From Rhodocollybia butyracea (Eukaryota > Basidiomycota > Agaricomycetes > Agaricales > Omphalotaceae), in contig JADNRY010000099.1 in the NCBI GenBank assembly GCA_015501585.1, forward strand, positions 1-64,000: a stretch of 64,000 nucleotides of DNA, given 5' to 3'. Below the pieces are notes generated by a model. It saw only the letters and a list, made by a program, of their open reading frames with translations, did no database searches and had not been told where the DNA came from. Both the position numbers and the translations under genes were made by a program. Positions 42,979 to 54,779 of the stretch are shown piece by piece (position 1 is the stretch's first letter; each line of letters begins with the position of its first letter).

Positions 42979-44206
42979 ATGGTGTCAGGAGAACGTTCTG
43001 ACCTCCTATCAGTGATTGGTTTACAGTCAATTGTTGAATTCCACGGTTCCTCCTCACTCCTTTTCGACGCTCTAGTGGTAGAATGCGATACACCCCGCGA
43101 GGATGTCATGCGGGCTCTAATCAAGGCTTTGCTTGCGTTTCCTCTCCCGTCAAGACCAAAGGGCTCCGAAATACCTGGCATCCGTGAAATCGGGGACATC
43201 CTTTCTAGGTCATCCCAGGAGGGCCGGGTATCTGATAAGGATTTTCTTATCATGCTGCGCATTTTTATTGGTGAGGCTAATAAAATTCAATGATGTTTCT
43301 GCGAGACTCAAGTATCTTTATTCAGGGCTTACCTTCAATGATGCTACTCTCAAATCCCTAGTAGCATCTGTTTCATTCTCCCCTGATGGAGCCTGTTTGT
43401 TTGCGGGTACCAAACATGGATCAATCTCTTCCTGGAACTTGGTTGGTGATACAGGATGGAAAATGCCAGTGTTTGAACCCCACGGTTATGTGCGGTCAAT
43501 TGTGTTCTCATCAGATGGTGAACATATTACTACAGTACATGAGGACAACATTGTCCTCATTAGTGATAATACAGGGAAAAAGATAGGAAAATCTCTGGTC
43601 CATGAAGCCCCTGTGTCATCTGTTGTGTTCTCAGCAGATGGTAGATTCATTGTGACTGCATCATCCGACATTATCTACATTTGGGATGCAGTCAATTTAG
43701 AGACGAAAGCTCACAGGCAACACAGCGGACTAATCATGTCTGTAACGGTCTCTCCGGATGTGACCCATGTTGCTTCAGCTTCAGACGACAAGACGATCCA
43801 GATTTCAGATATACAGCAGCTCCAGTCAACGAATCCTATACAACACAAACTGGAGGGTCACACTGAAGCAGTCATTTGCGTCCAATATTCCCCGGATGGA
43901 ATGCGCCTTATTTCGGGCTCAACTGACTGCACAATCAGGCTTTGGGATACCACAACCGGAGAAACCATTATGGTGATTTCCACCCAGAACCGTCCAGTTC
44001 GGTGTCTTGCAGTATCCCTATCTGGGCATCTAATTGCCTCTGGCTCGGATGAAGGGTATATTCAGGTATGGAATGCAAACACAGGAAAACGGAGTGAAGT
44101 AATCGACTATGGGGTTTCAATTGGTGCTATCGCGTTCGCACCTAATGGACGCCAACTAGCATCAGGCTATAATGATGGAGCAGTCCGTGTCTGGGAGCTG
44201 TTGTAA
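42979..44206 (+). CDS. WD40-repeat protein, two exons
   Basis: Exons 42979-43270 and 43326-44206 (292+881 = 1173 nt, 390 residues) are joined across a 55-nt GT-AG intron, giving MLRIFIGLTFND at the junction. The N-terminal 95 residues (MVSGERSDLLSVIGLQSIVE) are unrecognised. From residue 105 there are about seven WD40 repeats; typical signatures are SFSPDG, VFSADGRFIVTASSDIIYIW, QYSPDGMRLISGSTDCTIRL followed by WD, and ASGYNDGAVRVWELL at the end. It probably forms a beta-propeller scaffold. Such propellers also occur as the C-terminal sensor of fungal NLR proteins, but no NACHT domain lies upstream here. The frame is intact, unlike most neighbours. Confidence 0.78.
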
Positions 44207-44240
44207 CTTTTTCGATACGGAATTAAATATCTTTTTGCCT

Positions 44241-44440
44241 TCAAGGTGATGAGAGAGAAAACTTAAAAGACGACCGAATAAAGATAACAGACTGGAATAT
44301 ATGCAACAATATCACGTTTGGCAACTTTCGCATCACAGTATAGCTTGGCTCGCTGGGTCTCCAATCGTTGCTTTTCTGCTTGAACAACCCTAGTTTGATC
44401 GTAGAGGCGACTCGCCAACTGAGAATCATGATCCTCAATA
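44241..44440 (-). pseudogene. CxxCPKP F-box family fragment
   Basis: Minus-strand remnants of the coiled-coil/F-box boundary of the family (EKQRLE-type segment with QAEKQRLETQRAKL, then a decayed F-box with LPNVILLHIFQSV in another frame). Fewer than 70 codons are left. It lies just before repeat R copy 2, so it may be the relic of another cassette. Confidence 0.6.
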
Positions 44441-44582
44441 TATATATACCCGCTAGAGCTACGATCCTTCAGTTCCTCTGCTCTTTCCTAGTCAACCACA
44501 AACGGACTTAACTTATCTAATGAACGCCATATTCAACCGCTCAGACTAAGTGCCTCAGTTGTCGCACTCTTCCGTTACAATC

Positions 44583-47010
44583 CATTATTTATGGATCAAG
44601 TACAATTATACAGTAGAGGCAGAGGCAAGCTGTTGAACAATCGGAGGAATGCTCGCGTCGCAGATTTCGGAGTGGATAGAGAGCATTTATGGAGCAAATG
44701 CGCCAGTTGCATTGCCGCCGCAGGACTTAGGTTTGCAGCGTGGGTAGACGTCACTATCGGAGTCGCTGGTGGTCAAGGTAGTGTACGTGGTACATAATGA
44801 CCTTTTCCAAAGGGAAGCCAATTCTACGTTAGGCGAGGATTTTGCGAAATTGGAGAAGATGAGGCAGTGAGTTTTGATTCCTGGATGCAAAAGCTCATGA
44901 AACGACTACTGTACCAGATTATAAGCTACAGTTCAGCAATGACATTCCGATTACTTACCACACGCAATGAACTTGAAAGCTACTGCGCGCATGCCGCCTA
45001 TCCCACGCATGATCATAACTCTCTCTCTCGATGGAATTCAGCGACCACAGATCGATTTATTTACTACCACTAGGGTAATACAGTAGAGAAAGGCAAGCTT
45101 TTGAAAGAACAGAAGGAACAGTCGTGCGGCAGATCTCGGAGCTGGTAGAATGCATAACAGCAGCGCATGTGAGTAATGTCTGAGGAACAAACGTGCCAAT
45201 TCGCAGCATGGAAAGACGTCACTAGGCTAACGGCCGATGGAATCGTTGGTAGTGAAGGCAGTCTACGTGGTACCGAACGTCTTACCAATGAGATGCTACG
45301 TTGAGCGAAGATTTTGTTGCTCGGAGAATGCGACAGAGGCAATGAGTTGACATATCTTGCTTTTGCTGCGAAAGGAGTACTGTAGGAGATTATAAGCCAC
45401 GGTTCAATGATAGGATTCCGACAATAACTTACTACACACACACAATATGCCCTTGAAAACCTCCTGCGCGCTCGCTGCCCATCCCACTCGTGATCATATT
45501 TCTCCCTCTCTCCGGAATCCATTGATTCGTTAGCTGTAAGAGTATACAATAGGCATAGGCAGAGGCAGGCCGTCGAACAAACAAAGGAATGTTCGTGCTG
45601 CGGGTTTCGGAGTCAGTAGAGCCGCGTTTATCGAGCAAAGGCCAGTTGCGTTACCAGGACTGAGAGTCAACGGAGTCATTGGCGGTGAAGGCAGTCTATG
45701 TGGATCGAATGTCATCTTCGAAAGAGTTGCCAGTTCTATGTAGACGATGATGTTGCGGGTTTGGCGCTGCAAAAGTCCATAAAACGGGTCCTGTACCAGA
45801 TCATTAGCCACAGCGCAATGACAACATTCCAGCGATGTCTTACCACACGCGATACAAAATAATGAACATGATAAACGCTCTAATCTCAACTCGATTGGTC
45901 CATGTCAACCAACTCGCTAATCCCGACGCTACCTCTCGGTCTCCAGCTTCCCAGAACCCGTCTCTACTGGTCCATATACCAGTTTGCTAATCCCAACATT
46001 ACACCACTCCTCAAATTTGAGCTTCCTGTAGCGCATCGTTTGCTGGAGGTAACCGTAGAATCGTACTGGAAGAGCGGGAACGAATAAAATTCCAGCTCTG
46101 GGACAAATAGCGACCACGCTATACAAGGGAACCTTGAACCCGTGTATTGCACAGAATCATCGACGAAAGTTGATCCAACATATGAGAGGAGAAGGTTGTG
46201 AACAGAGTGAGGGTGAGATCGAAGTGGTGACAGGTGGGAAGAGATGCTAACGTTGGTGCAAGCTACGGCGTAGTCTCGCATGCCCGATTCAAGGGAGCAA
46301 AAGAAAACCATTTGCTATGGCGGTATGGTCAGATTGTGTAATCAGAACTACAAGAGCTGAGAGGACTGCGCATGAACAAACGGACAGATGAATATGGGTG
46401 CCAGTAACGGGAGTAGTGCTGAAAGCAAGTAGATGACGTAGAAACGTGCGGAAGAGTTGTAGGGGTTGACAGAGCTTCAACCGAGGTTCGCCAGTCTCTG
46501 GCATAGCTTATTGGAATCCAGCACGGAGAAGATGCGCTGGAAATTATACAGCATTCGTCCACAGCAGAAAAAGACTACGACTGTCATTCGCACCCGCTGC
46601 TAGTTGAGGTAGCTATTGCCGAAAAACGTCGCGAAAGGTGTCGGCTACCACCGGTAAAGGAATCGAGCAAAACGGCACGAGGGGAAACCCTTGCGGGTCT
46701 GAATGTAGCACTGTAATAGGTGCATCCTATGTAATTCTTCAATAAAGTTGATATGGGTTCTGTGGTAAGCGAGAGCTCTGGCGAGAACAAAGCAATCAAG
46801 TTGAATCTACAAAACACAGATGAGGCGGAAAAAATGGTGAGACATACAAAGAGCGTACATTTATCGATTTATCCACCGTCAGATGAAGCCATGAAAAAAA
46901 ATCCCGACCGAGTGTAAATCTGTGTGCATAAGTAGATGGGAGCAGAAGGGAGAAATCGATGCGTGGAAAACATCTGGGGCCGATCGGGCCGATCAGACCT
47001 TCTTCTCCTC
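44583..47010. repeat. Repeat family R, copy 2, with three tandem sub-units
   Basis: The left half holds three head-to-tail sub-units of about 460 bp (44,583-45,070; 45,072-45,540; 45,541-45,960). Each has a block with ggaatg...gtcggagtc-type sequence and a minus-strand GT-AG intron: 44,909-44,958, 45,380-45,432 and 45,791-45,843. The right half matches the other R copies (gtgcaagctacgg, VAIAEKRRERC, gtagatgggag). I do not recognise the ancestral gene. Confidence 0.65.
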
Positions 47011-47246
47011 GGACCTAGCTCGCAACACAATTGCTTTGCGCTCAGCGCTCAGCACTAGTCACAGTCAACCATTGAATAAAGCTCTAGCGCTCAATGTTCA
47101 ACTGCTGAAACTGATTTGAATACATACGAAGTTAGTTGGGCATAATATCGTCAAAAATCCCTTGGAGGCACCACAATTCGATAAACTTTTACTTGAAGGG
47201 TGTATGGTAGGGTGTAAATCATCAAGGGTGCGTTGATCCAAAGTGG

Positions 47247-47737
47247 CCGTATGATGGGATATAGTCCGTTTTTTTCCGCTCGAAGTAATGTTCGCAGTCA
47301 TCGGTAAAGCTGAAGGCCAGGGTGCAAATGGCACGAGAATGCCATCACCGTCACGCCAGAATACCGATGTTTTTTTCTTGCACGAAGAATGGTGTCCCTT
47401 CCAGAACTAGTTTCCGACAAAATTTGTCGAGGTTTGGATCTTTTCGTGGATCTCTTCGTGTGGTGTAACAGCAAGTTGGTTGCGTTGGAGCTGTACGAAG
47501 GCATTGACTACAGCCTATCCCGGAGGGTGAGGGAATATTATGCAAATCTGGGATATGGGAGTGGGTAAAGGTGGAAGAAACAAAGAAGACGCGTTCGGTA
47601 TGTCCCCTGGATTGGTGAACAATGTTTGTTGTAGGACTGATTTTTAATCTCTAGACTCACTTTCGAGGGACGGCGCTCAACGTTCGGTGCGAAGCAATGG
47701 ACGAGATATGGTTGTTAGTGCACACGATGTCTCTTAA
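47247..47737 (+). pseudogene. NAA20-like pseudogene, copy 3
   Basis: Starts at GRMMGY at the end of exon 3. An intron follows (shorter than in copy 1), then VIGKAEGQGA, ITVTPEYRC, and LVSDKICRG, with an extra segment before LFVDLFVWCN. The C-terminal exon then ends at the stop 47,735-47,737. Frame is lost within the GNAT core (a base missing near gtgcaaatggcacg) and later. Exons 1-2 are absent. Followed by the intact F-box gene at 48,568-50,235. Confidence 0.75.
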
Positions 47738-48190
47738 AGCATCTGGAAAAATACGACCTGGTAGAATGTTGCTGCGTTGACTTGTATCCGTGCGCTTCAT
47801 GATGAGCCCAGAGGAGCCCAGGCAGTACGTGAGCAGGAGAGTGCTAACTGCCCAAAGGATACAAAGTGAACGGGCTTGATTCTATATGGCAAGCAACTGA
47901 GAGAATTCCGATGCTTCAAGAGCAAACCGTCGTGCGCTGAGTTGGGAAAAATATGTGCGGGCAAAGCTCAATCGCTCAAGCTGTAGCATCGGAGATTGTT
48001 AACCGCTGGTATTACACGTTAATCAACATAACTCCAGCTCAAGTAAGGATTCGGTACTCGGGTTTTCGGGGCATACCTATATCAGGAGAAATTACTTTAC
48101 GTCCCAGTCCATTTCTCTGACTCGAACAGTAGACTACAGAATACATTATACATATGAACGCTGCAGTGTAAACACTTGACTCCATATATC

Positions 48191-48252
48191 ATACCTGAAT
48201 TCCATTTGTCCCAGCAACCACCACTCGCAAACCCTCCTCATCCAAGTTCCAA
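48191..48252 (-). pseudogene. F-box family 3'-end fragment
   Basis: A second copy of the last about 20 codons of the CxxCPKP F-box family (the LRVVVAGTNGIQV end), separated by about 320 bp from the real 3' end at 48,568. The flanking sequence around gcatcggagactgg is duplicated too, so a small local duplication created it. Confidence 0.7.
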
Positions 48253-48567
48253 ATATATTCAGGCATATGCGGACAAAGCTCAGTCCCTCAAGCTGTAGCA
48301 TCGGAGACTGGTATTACACGTTTAATGTGCGGCGTGATGACTCCAGCTCAAGTAGGGAAGGATGAAAGGAAGGAAGACTGCACGAATGGCCACCAATCTT
48401 ACAATTGACAGCCGTGCTGCAATATCTTTCGGTACTCGGACTTTCGGAGCATACGTATATCAGGAGAAAATACTTTACGTCCTGGTCCATTTCTTTTGGT
48501 TCAAACAGTAGCAAAGTATATTATACACTATGAATGCTGCAATGTGAATACTCGAGTCCACTGCATA

Positions 48568-50235
48568 TCACACCTGAATTCCGTTTGTCCCAGCAACCAC
48601 CACTCGCAAACCCTCCTTGTCCAAGTTCCGTAGCGGTTTATAAACTTCTGCATCAACCTCTCGCCAACTGAACTTAAGAACGACAGATCGTATACAGCCT
48701 CTGCCCGCTGTTAACATTGCCATAAACATATCCGAACCAGGCCTGAACCAGCGCGACTGAACCATGCTAACAAAGACGCGGCCATTGAATGACCCCGACT
48801 TGTTATGAGAAATTAGGCGAAGACTGTGTAGTTTCGGGAGGAATTGAGGCTGGGCTAGGTTTGAGATGAGGAGTGAAGTAATTGGACTTTGCCGATCCTG
48901 CCACGAATAGCGATTGTGCCACTCTCCATCGTCAATTTCGAGATGGAGTAGAGATGGCATGACTTGAAGGACCGCAATGATGTCCAAGTCGGAAAGAGAG
49001 AGATCGCGGAGGGTGAATATAGTGATTGTACAGGACGAAGTGGATATGAATGAGATAAGGGCTTCTCCAGGCCAGGGAGTACAACGGCTCCCAGCACCTT
49101 CTATCACGAGTTCTTTCAAGGAAGGCAAACTCAAAGAAAAGAACACCATCATGATTTCAGAGCCTGAGCAGTCATGGTCTTTCCTGACAGTAAGCGATGT
49201 GATGTTGGGCCATGTGCACAGCTGTGCGTCCTCGTCTAAATCATAGTTTATCTCCCAAAGTTCGATTTCGATGGATTTAACAGAATGGTAGCGGTGCAAA
49301 GCTTCTGTCATTTCTGATGCATCCCCGATACGTTGAATGCTGAGATGAGTAAGTTGATGGTATGGGGCCCTGGATATAGGTACCTTGTCGGTGGAAAGTG
49401 CACGGAGTTTTGGGGCATGTTCGAAGCGATCCAAGTCACTCGATGCAACCAATTGGGTAAAGCTGCTGATGTATAATTCCGCAAGTGAAGGAAAATGCAA
49501 ATGGAAGAGCATTGAGTAGTATCTCAATGGGTAGTATCCCCGATACTTGAAGGCTTTCCAACGGTGAGCATGTTGTGCGAGCTGAAATAAGGAAGACTCC
49601 TTTCGCAAAAATGCAGTACCCTGTATATCCAGAGCAAGCCTTGATGGCCAATCACCCGATCTCTCCAAATATCGGGCTATTGTATCGAGGAAACCAACCT
49701 CTTCCGATATTTCACTGGCATAGTATGTTTCCACCGTCATATTTGCCCACAAGCTGGGCAACGACAGCGCAAGTTCACGCCAGTGGGAGCATACGGAGCT
49801 GATTACCATTGCAGGAAGGTAAGTGATGGCAGGAGAGGTGAATTTAGTTGGAGGACTGTCATCTAACAGCCACGGGTAGTTCTGGATAAGGTTTTCTTCA
49901 CATACGTACTGGAAAATGTGTAACAAAATTTCATTTGGCAAAATCCGTACCGCAGAAAGCATAGAGCGTAGCGTGGCTCTTTGAGCTTCCAATCGTTGTT
50001 TTTCTGTTCGAATAGAGAGTTGCTCGGTGAGGCGGGATTCCTCGCAAGCATGATCCTCGATGTCTTTATCGGTCAGGGCCACTATCTCCATGAGTTCCTT
50101 CGCTTGTTCGAGGGTAACCGCAGATGGTCCACCTTTGGATCGAAGGTCGTTTTCCAGTCCAGACAACTCCTCAGTGCCGAGGCTTACACGTATTTGCAAA
50201 GGCTTTGGACATTTTGCGCAGGATGATGAAGGCAT
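48568..50235 (-). CDS. CxxCPKP F-box protein, intact (copy 3)
   Basis: A single uninterrupted frame of 555 codons, no introns. It starts MPSSSCAKCPKPLQIRVSL; the N-terminal CxxCPKP motif is shared by all members here. Residues 30-95 are predicted coiled-coil (LEQAKELMEIVALTDKDIED, RTEKQRLEAQRATLRSML). The F-box follows at about 98-180 (LPNEILLHIFQYVCEENL, SSVCSHWRELALSLPSLWAN). The remainder is leucine-rich with irregular LRRs (HLSIQRIGD, LPSLKELVIEG, MPSLLHLEIDD) and ends GLRVVVAGTNGIQV. Family knowledge: substrate receptor of an SCF ubiquitin ligase. It sits between an NAA20-like pseudogene and MYND copy 2, the same order as the degraded copy 1. Confidence 0.87.
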   Translation of the reverse strand: MPSSSCAKCPKPLQIRVSLGTEELSGLENDLRSKGGPSAVTLEQAKELMEIVALTDKDIEDHACEESRLTEQLSIRTEKQRLEAQRATLRSMLSAVRILPNEILLHIFQYVCEENLIQNYPWLLDDSPPTKFTSPAITYLPAMVISSVCSHWRELALSLPSLWANMTVETYYASEISEEVGFLDTIARYLERSGDWPSRLALDIQGTAFLRKESSLFQLAQHAHRWKAFKYRGYYPLRYYSMLFHLHFPSLAELYISSFTQLVASSDLDRFEHAPKLRALSTDKVPISRAPYHQLTHLSIQRIGDASEMTEALHRYHSVKSIEIELWEINYDLDEDAQLCTWPNITSLTVRKDHDCSGSEIMMVFFSLSLPSLKELVIEGAGSRCTPWPGEALISFISTSSCTITIFTLRDLSLSDLDIIAVLQVMPSLLHLEIDDGEWHNRYSWQDRQSPITSLLISNLAQPQFLPKLHSLRLISHNKSGSFNGRVFVSMVQSRWFRPGSDMFMAMLTAGRGCIRSVVLKFSWREVDAEVYKPLRNLDKEGLRVVVAGTNGIQV

Positions 50236-50854
50236 TAGAACCGGTGTTTATTTTAACAAGCGCCATTAACCAGTGGGCTAAGCGCCTTCGCACGAGTTGC
50301 TCCTAAGGCCCAAAGCCGAAATACTTGATAAAACTCGATAACGAAGTAGCAGCACGAGGCACTGGCATAGCACATCGTAGGAGAAATCCAGAAGCAGAAT
50401 TTAGTATTTACTAGTGCGCAATTGAAAAATACAACGGATTCAAAAGCACCTCGTACTGGTAACACCAATTTGAGTATTATACGGTTTAAGCCTATACGGA
50501 GTTCAAGTTGTAGTCTATCTCATATATAAAGGAATGAACGGCTCGAGAGGACTCATCACATTTCTCCCATACCTTCACAAAAACTACACCGGTGCCAATC
50601 ACATACAAATCGGTACAATGAAACTCGATGTGACTTGGTCCCTGGCCTCCGAGTCGCAACAATTGAGTATTCATTACATGTTGATACAATAAAACATATA
50701 ACTTTGGCCCACTCTGTCCAGTGATGAAGGACAAATCCAAAAAACTACAGCACACTCTCCAGACGCAGAGAAAAGTCAAAACCAGAACTATACACGACCC
50801 ACTCTTGCAGCGACATTTTTAACATGGCCGGCCTAGAGCATTTCATTGGAGCCT
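50236..50854. other. Intergenic, partly duplicated flank of the MYND gene
   Basis: From about 50,490 the sequence matches the flank downstream of MYND copy 1 (19,066 onward), with a short insertion in one of them. No gene seen. Confidence 0.55.
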
Positions 50855-52427
50855 TTAAATCAGGAAAGAAATAGAAAATAATACGTACGGGCGTCGATGA
50901 GGGTCACTAAACTGCTGTTCCTGCATTTCCATGATCCCTTTTCTAAAATCATCCAGTTCCCATTCTTTTTCCATCCGGTCGATTATTACCCGGTAATTGA
51001 GCTTCGACTTCGATACCATCAAGAACCACAGCGTATAATGACACACAGCCAGGATACTTCCTCGGTCTCCTGTAGACATCGCTTTGTCTCGAACATCTTT
51101 AAAGATAAGTTGCATTTGAACGAAAGGGAGGTCAATAAGGCAAAGCCTTCCTTTGGAAGGATCGTTGGCATCTTGAACATAGATAGCGATTTCCCTCGCA
51201 CGTTGATTTAGAAGCTGTATATGATCAAGTAGAGCAGCAGAGGGTTTGAAGCCCCCACTGGAGGCGGAATCTGCGACGTGATGTTGTTGGCCAACTGCGA
51301 AGACACCGAAGAAACGGCTGTTTCCGTGGCAGTCTCCATGTCGAGTATTTGCCCACATATGGACTTGTGAATGGCTTTGTAGTCATTAACCTGACATTCC
51401 CTGCAATGTGATAGATTAGCCCATATGAGATATGTAGAAATAAGGAATGGACAGACTTCGAGCAATATGTCACACTTCGCTTTTGAGCGTTCCAGCATCG
51501 CGAACAACGTTGAAATTTTTCCCCAGAAGATTGCGACCTGCCGCAGTTGAAACACATGACAACCTGCTTGCTCAGGCGCTCCATATCAGCGGCTTTGCTT
51601 TCTTTGGCACGCTGTTTCCCCATCGCCATTTTCATCATCTTCAACACCGTTTTTTCGCATTCCGAACGACCAGAGTCAGGTCTCCTGTGAACCCGAATTG
51701 GGGGCCTTGGAAGTCCCAGGAATGACAGCATGGTGTACTCCAGCACGTAGTCTAAGATAAGTAAAGATATCTTTAGTTGAAACTCGCTTTCTCGAGTAAA
51801 ATACATACAAATGAGTTTTGTTCGCAAAACCTTCCATTCACTGAGTGCAATCTGTCCCGCCTTATCCGTAGCGCAATTTTTTTCAAGAAAATCTGACCAT
51901 GATTTTCCCGCAAACTCCTGCAGCGTAGTAGGTACTTCATTGTGCAGGGGAATGAGGCTTTTTAGCATATCGAGAAAAACATGTCCATCTGTACTGAGAT
52001 GATCGACTGTAAGAATATCCCCGACGAAAATTCTGCAGATATTGAGGTTAATCGCTACTGAACAGCTTTCAGAGAGCCCAATAAGCACGTGTTTCCTCCT
52101 CGTAGCGACTGTGGCAGCCATCCATTTGCCTGCGATATTGGTGTAGATGAAATGACCCAACGCTTCCTTTGCAATCATGAGGCGTAGATAAAGAGCACTA
52201 GTCAAATGTCCAGAATACATGTCCGCTTGGCTCGAGAGTCCATGGTTTTCTATTTTCCACGCCTCTAGGTGCTGTTTGAAAACATGTGCAGGTGTCACCT
52301 TTCTCGAAGCGATAAGTTTCTCCCACTGTTTATTCCACTCTTGTGGATTTTCCGAAGCCTCCTGCATCGTTGGAATCCTTGCAGAAGTGGTTTGCTCGCC
52401 TATGGTGAAAATAGCGTACTTGTTCAT
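50855..52427 (-). pseudogene. MYND-type zinc finger protein, copy 2, one-base frameshift
   Basis: Nearly identical to copy 1 over the whole gene (offset 31,468 bp). Exons are 52427-51457 and 51400-50855 with the same intron. In the second exon a C run of six in copy 1 (about 19,780) is five here (about 51,252), which shifts the frame after IPPPVG; the exon sum is one base short of a multiple of three. MYND ligands CFNCG, CSRC, YCSK and ECQ are intact upstream of the break. If the homopolymer is an assembly error, this is a second functional copy. Confidence 0.78.
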
Positions 52428-52850
52428 GTGAAGAAAGAGAGGACGATTGTCGTGGGAAAGCAACGTAAGCGTAAACAACCTATGCAAGGCAAACCATCGA
52501 TATATAGTGGCAATCGCAAATATGTTTCCATGTTTCTACTAGATCGGATGAGAGGTAGTGGAAGCGCTCAATATTCTCTTAGAAAATTCAAAACCTTCCA
52601 TGACTGAGGAGAAAAAGCCTTCAGTGTTCAAACGTTCAACTCCTGTAATATCGTGACGTCGGCTTGTAATAAATCAGTGAAGGGAAAGGTCTTCAAAAGT
52701 AACGTTGATGCAATCGTTGTTTCAACCTTATTCATAATACTCTATCAATTATGGCTGCTTTCCTGGTGTGTATCCTTGTCAAAAACGTGGTTTCTCATTG
52801 TTCACCATGATCTGGGCCGTCTAAACCTAGGTCAAGGCAAGTTCTAGTCT

Positions 52851-53441
52851 GTGCTGCGGCGACAACATTGTAAAGCTTCACTTTGGAGGATTCTGGACGC
52901 TTCGAACTGCCTAATTCTTTCCTATGAAACTTATTCAATTCCGCCCCATTCCAGGCTTCCAATGTTCTTGACCGCCTCGTCTGTTTTGCTGCTGTGCTTC
53001 AGACCTCAGATCCAGATCCAGAAACACTTGTCGCGAAATCTCATACCACCAGAATTCCTAACTTCAGCAAACGCACGGCCTGGATCTCTGATCTCTGCAC
53101 GTCCGTGCCCTTCCAGCCTGAGCTCGTCGTTCCATGTTTTTTTTTGCCACCAGTATGAAATTCCTAGAAAACAAGATTGTACTATACAAAGGAAAACTTT
53201 TTTTTTGGTCTCTAGCGGTATATCAAGTACCAGGATACATTCATCCCAGGCAGACACCAGAAAAGACTCAATCTTCCAACCAAGTTACCTTCCATATGGT
53301 GGAGGCCCAGACACTGGCAAGTTATGTTCTTCTGGCCGCCTCATTCGCTCGACTACGTTCGTTGTTGGATGCCGCGGATCCTGCGCTGACGGGGACGCCA
53401 TGGCCAGTGTACGTTTCGATTTAGGTTGCGCAGAGCTGTGA
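52851..53441 (+). CDS. Unrecognised region with a 196-codon open frame
   Basis: The frame at 52,851-53,441 has no recognisable domain. Another frame over 52,950-53,130 gives a more protein-like stretch (VLDRLVCFAAVLQTSDPDPE, TRIPNFSKRTAWISDLCTS) followed by a T-rich intron-like run and an AG. Both recur, diverged, near 21,150-21,300. I suspect a small multi-exon gene whose exons I cannot join with confidence. Confidence 0.25.
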   Translation: MLRRQHCKASLWRILDASNCLILSYETYSIPPHSRLPMFLTASSVLLLCFRPQIQIQKHLSRNLIPPEFLTSANARPGSLISARPCPSSLSSSFHVFFCHQYEIPRKQDCTIQRKTFFLVSSGISSTRIHSSQADTRKDSIFQPSYLPYGGGPDTGKLCSSGRLIRSTTFVVGCRGSCADGDAMASVRFDLGCAEL

Positions 53442-53636
53442 TCTATCCCGTTCTACGCCGTACATAAATTTTAGAGCTTGTAATCTAACGAGAAAACTCA
53501 CCTGTGTCTGTGATGGTATTCTTGCAGGAACACTTTGGGTCGACCACAAAGGAACTAAATAGGGATCGATGGCTCCTGCAGCCTACGTATAGTACAATGG
53601 TCAATGAGTTTCATTAGCGGCATAGGTTGCTTTAGT

Positions 53637-54409
53637 TCACAATGTTACCTGATGAGGCATAACATGTAATGCTTGACGGCGTAATCGCCTTTTCCTTCGC
53701 CACAGAACAACAAATACGACTGCAGATATAACTACAACACCCGCAATCGTGCTACCAGCAATTGCTCCCACTGGAGGTGACGGTGAGTTCTGAGAACCAT
53801 TTGGTCCATTAGCTGTCGTTGAGGCGGTGATTGTGGCAAAAATAGTTGCAGTTCTCATGGAGCTTGTAGCTGGGGTGGTTGTGGGGGTTGTAGGATTTGC
53901 TCCTGGGATAGCTGTGGGGTTTGCCACTTGGAAGATCCTTGGAGTGGGAGTGCCAGTGGCCGTACCAGTAGTAGCGCCAAAACATTCCCCTTCTGCAGAA
54001 TTGATAAACTCGCATATGATGGAAGCAGATGGTTGAATCTCCATCCACCCAGAGGCAGAAACAACAAGTGTTCGCGAGGCTGTTATACCAAATGAGATGG
54101 AACAGTGCATTAGCAACAAACACCCCCTACCCATCTCGACAAAGTTCTGGCCCTCGACAGAATTGATGATCTCATAAAGATACGTCGTTTCAGAATTACC
54201 ATTTGCTGTACCGAGAGGGTATAATGGCAGAGTAGTAGAGCCAGATACAAGGCGATTTTTTCCAAATTCAAAGAGTGTAAGTGCAGTTATACTACTAGAA
54301 ACAGCGGCGCCTACAGATTTTCCTGCTGATCAGTCCTAGAGATAACCTTTGAGGCGAAATAGACTAACTTACCAATGTTAAAGGCTAAGATAAATAAGAG
54401 GGTAATCAT
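53637..54409 (-). CDS. Secreted or membrane-anchored protein with one transmembrane helix, two exons
   Basis: Exon 1 (54409-54373) encodes the start of a signal peptide, MITLLFILAFNI. After a 50-nt GT-AG intron, exon 2 (54322-53637) completes 240 codons (723 nt). The ectodomain has a pattern frequent in Agaricomycete extracellular proteins (SETTYLYEIINSVEGQ, ASRTLVVSASGWMEI, two cysteines), followed by a Thr/Pro/Ala-rich stalk of about 60 residues. A single hydrophobic helix (IAGSTIAGVVVISAVVFVVL) and a basic cytosolic tail (WRRKRRLRRQ) follow. A role in wall or surface sensing is plausible but unproven. The frame is intact, and the gene has no paralogue in the window. Confidence 0.7.
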
Positions 54410-54779
54410 GCTGGGTCCACAAAACCAGGAGAGCTAATGAAAAGATTGAATTGGTATGTTTTTCCCTTCTGCTCGGTGGCGCATTATAAGTGGGTCGGAA
54501 GCGGCAGTCTCTCTCGCAAGTATGCTTGTACCGGAGATTTATAGAGATGAATGTAAATGAATCAGTGAAGGGCTCGAGTATAAAGCTCACCTCAGTTGAA
54601 GGCGTGAAAAACCTATAGACTGTATCATAGTTTTGTCATAATTTATAGTTGCTGTGCAATCACCACAGCAATAGCCCAGCCTATTTATCTCCTACTACAC
54701 TTTTCTTGGCATGCTCTTATTCCTGTTAGCTTGGATTCAAGGCATTGTATCTGTCATCTTCATTATATATTCTGGAAAG

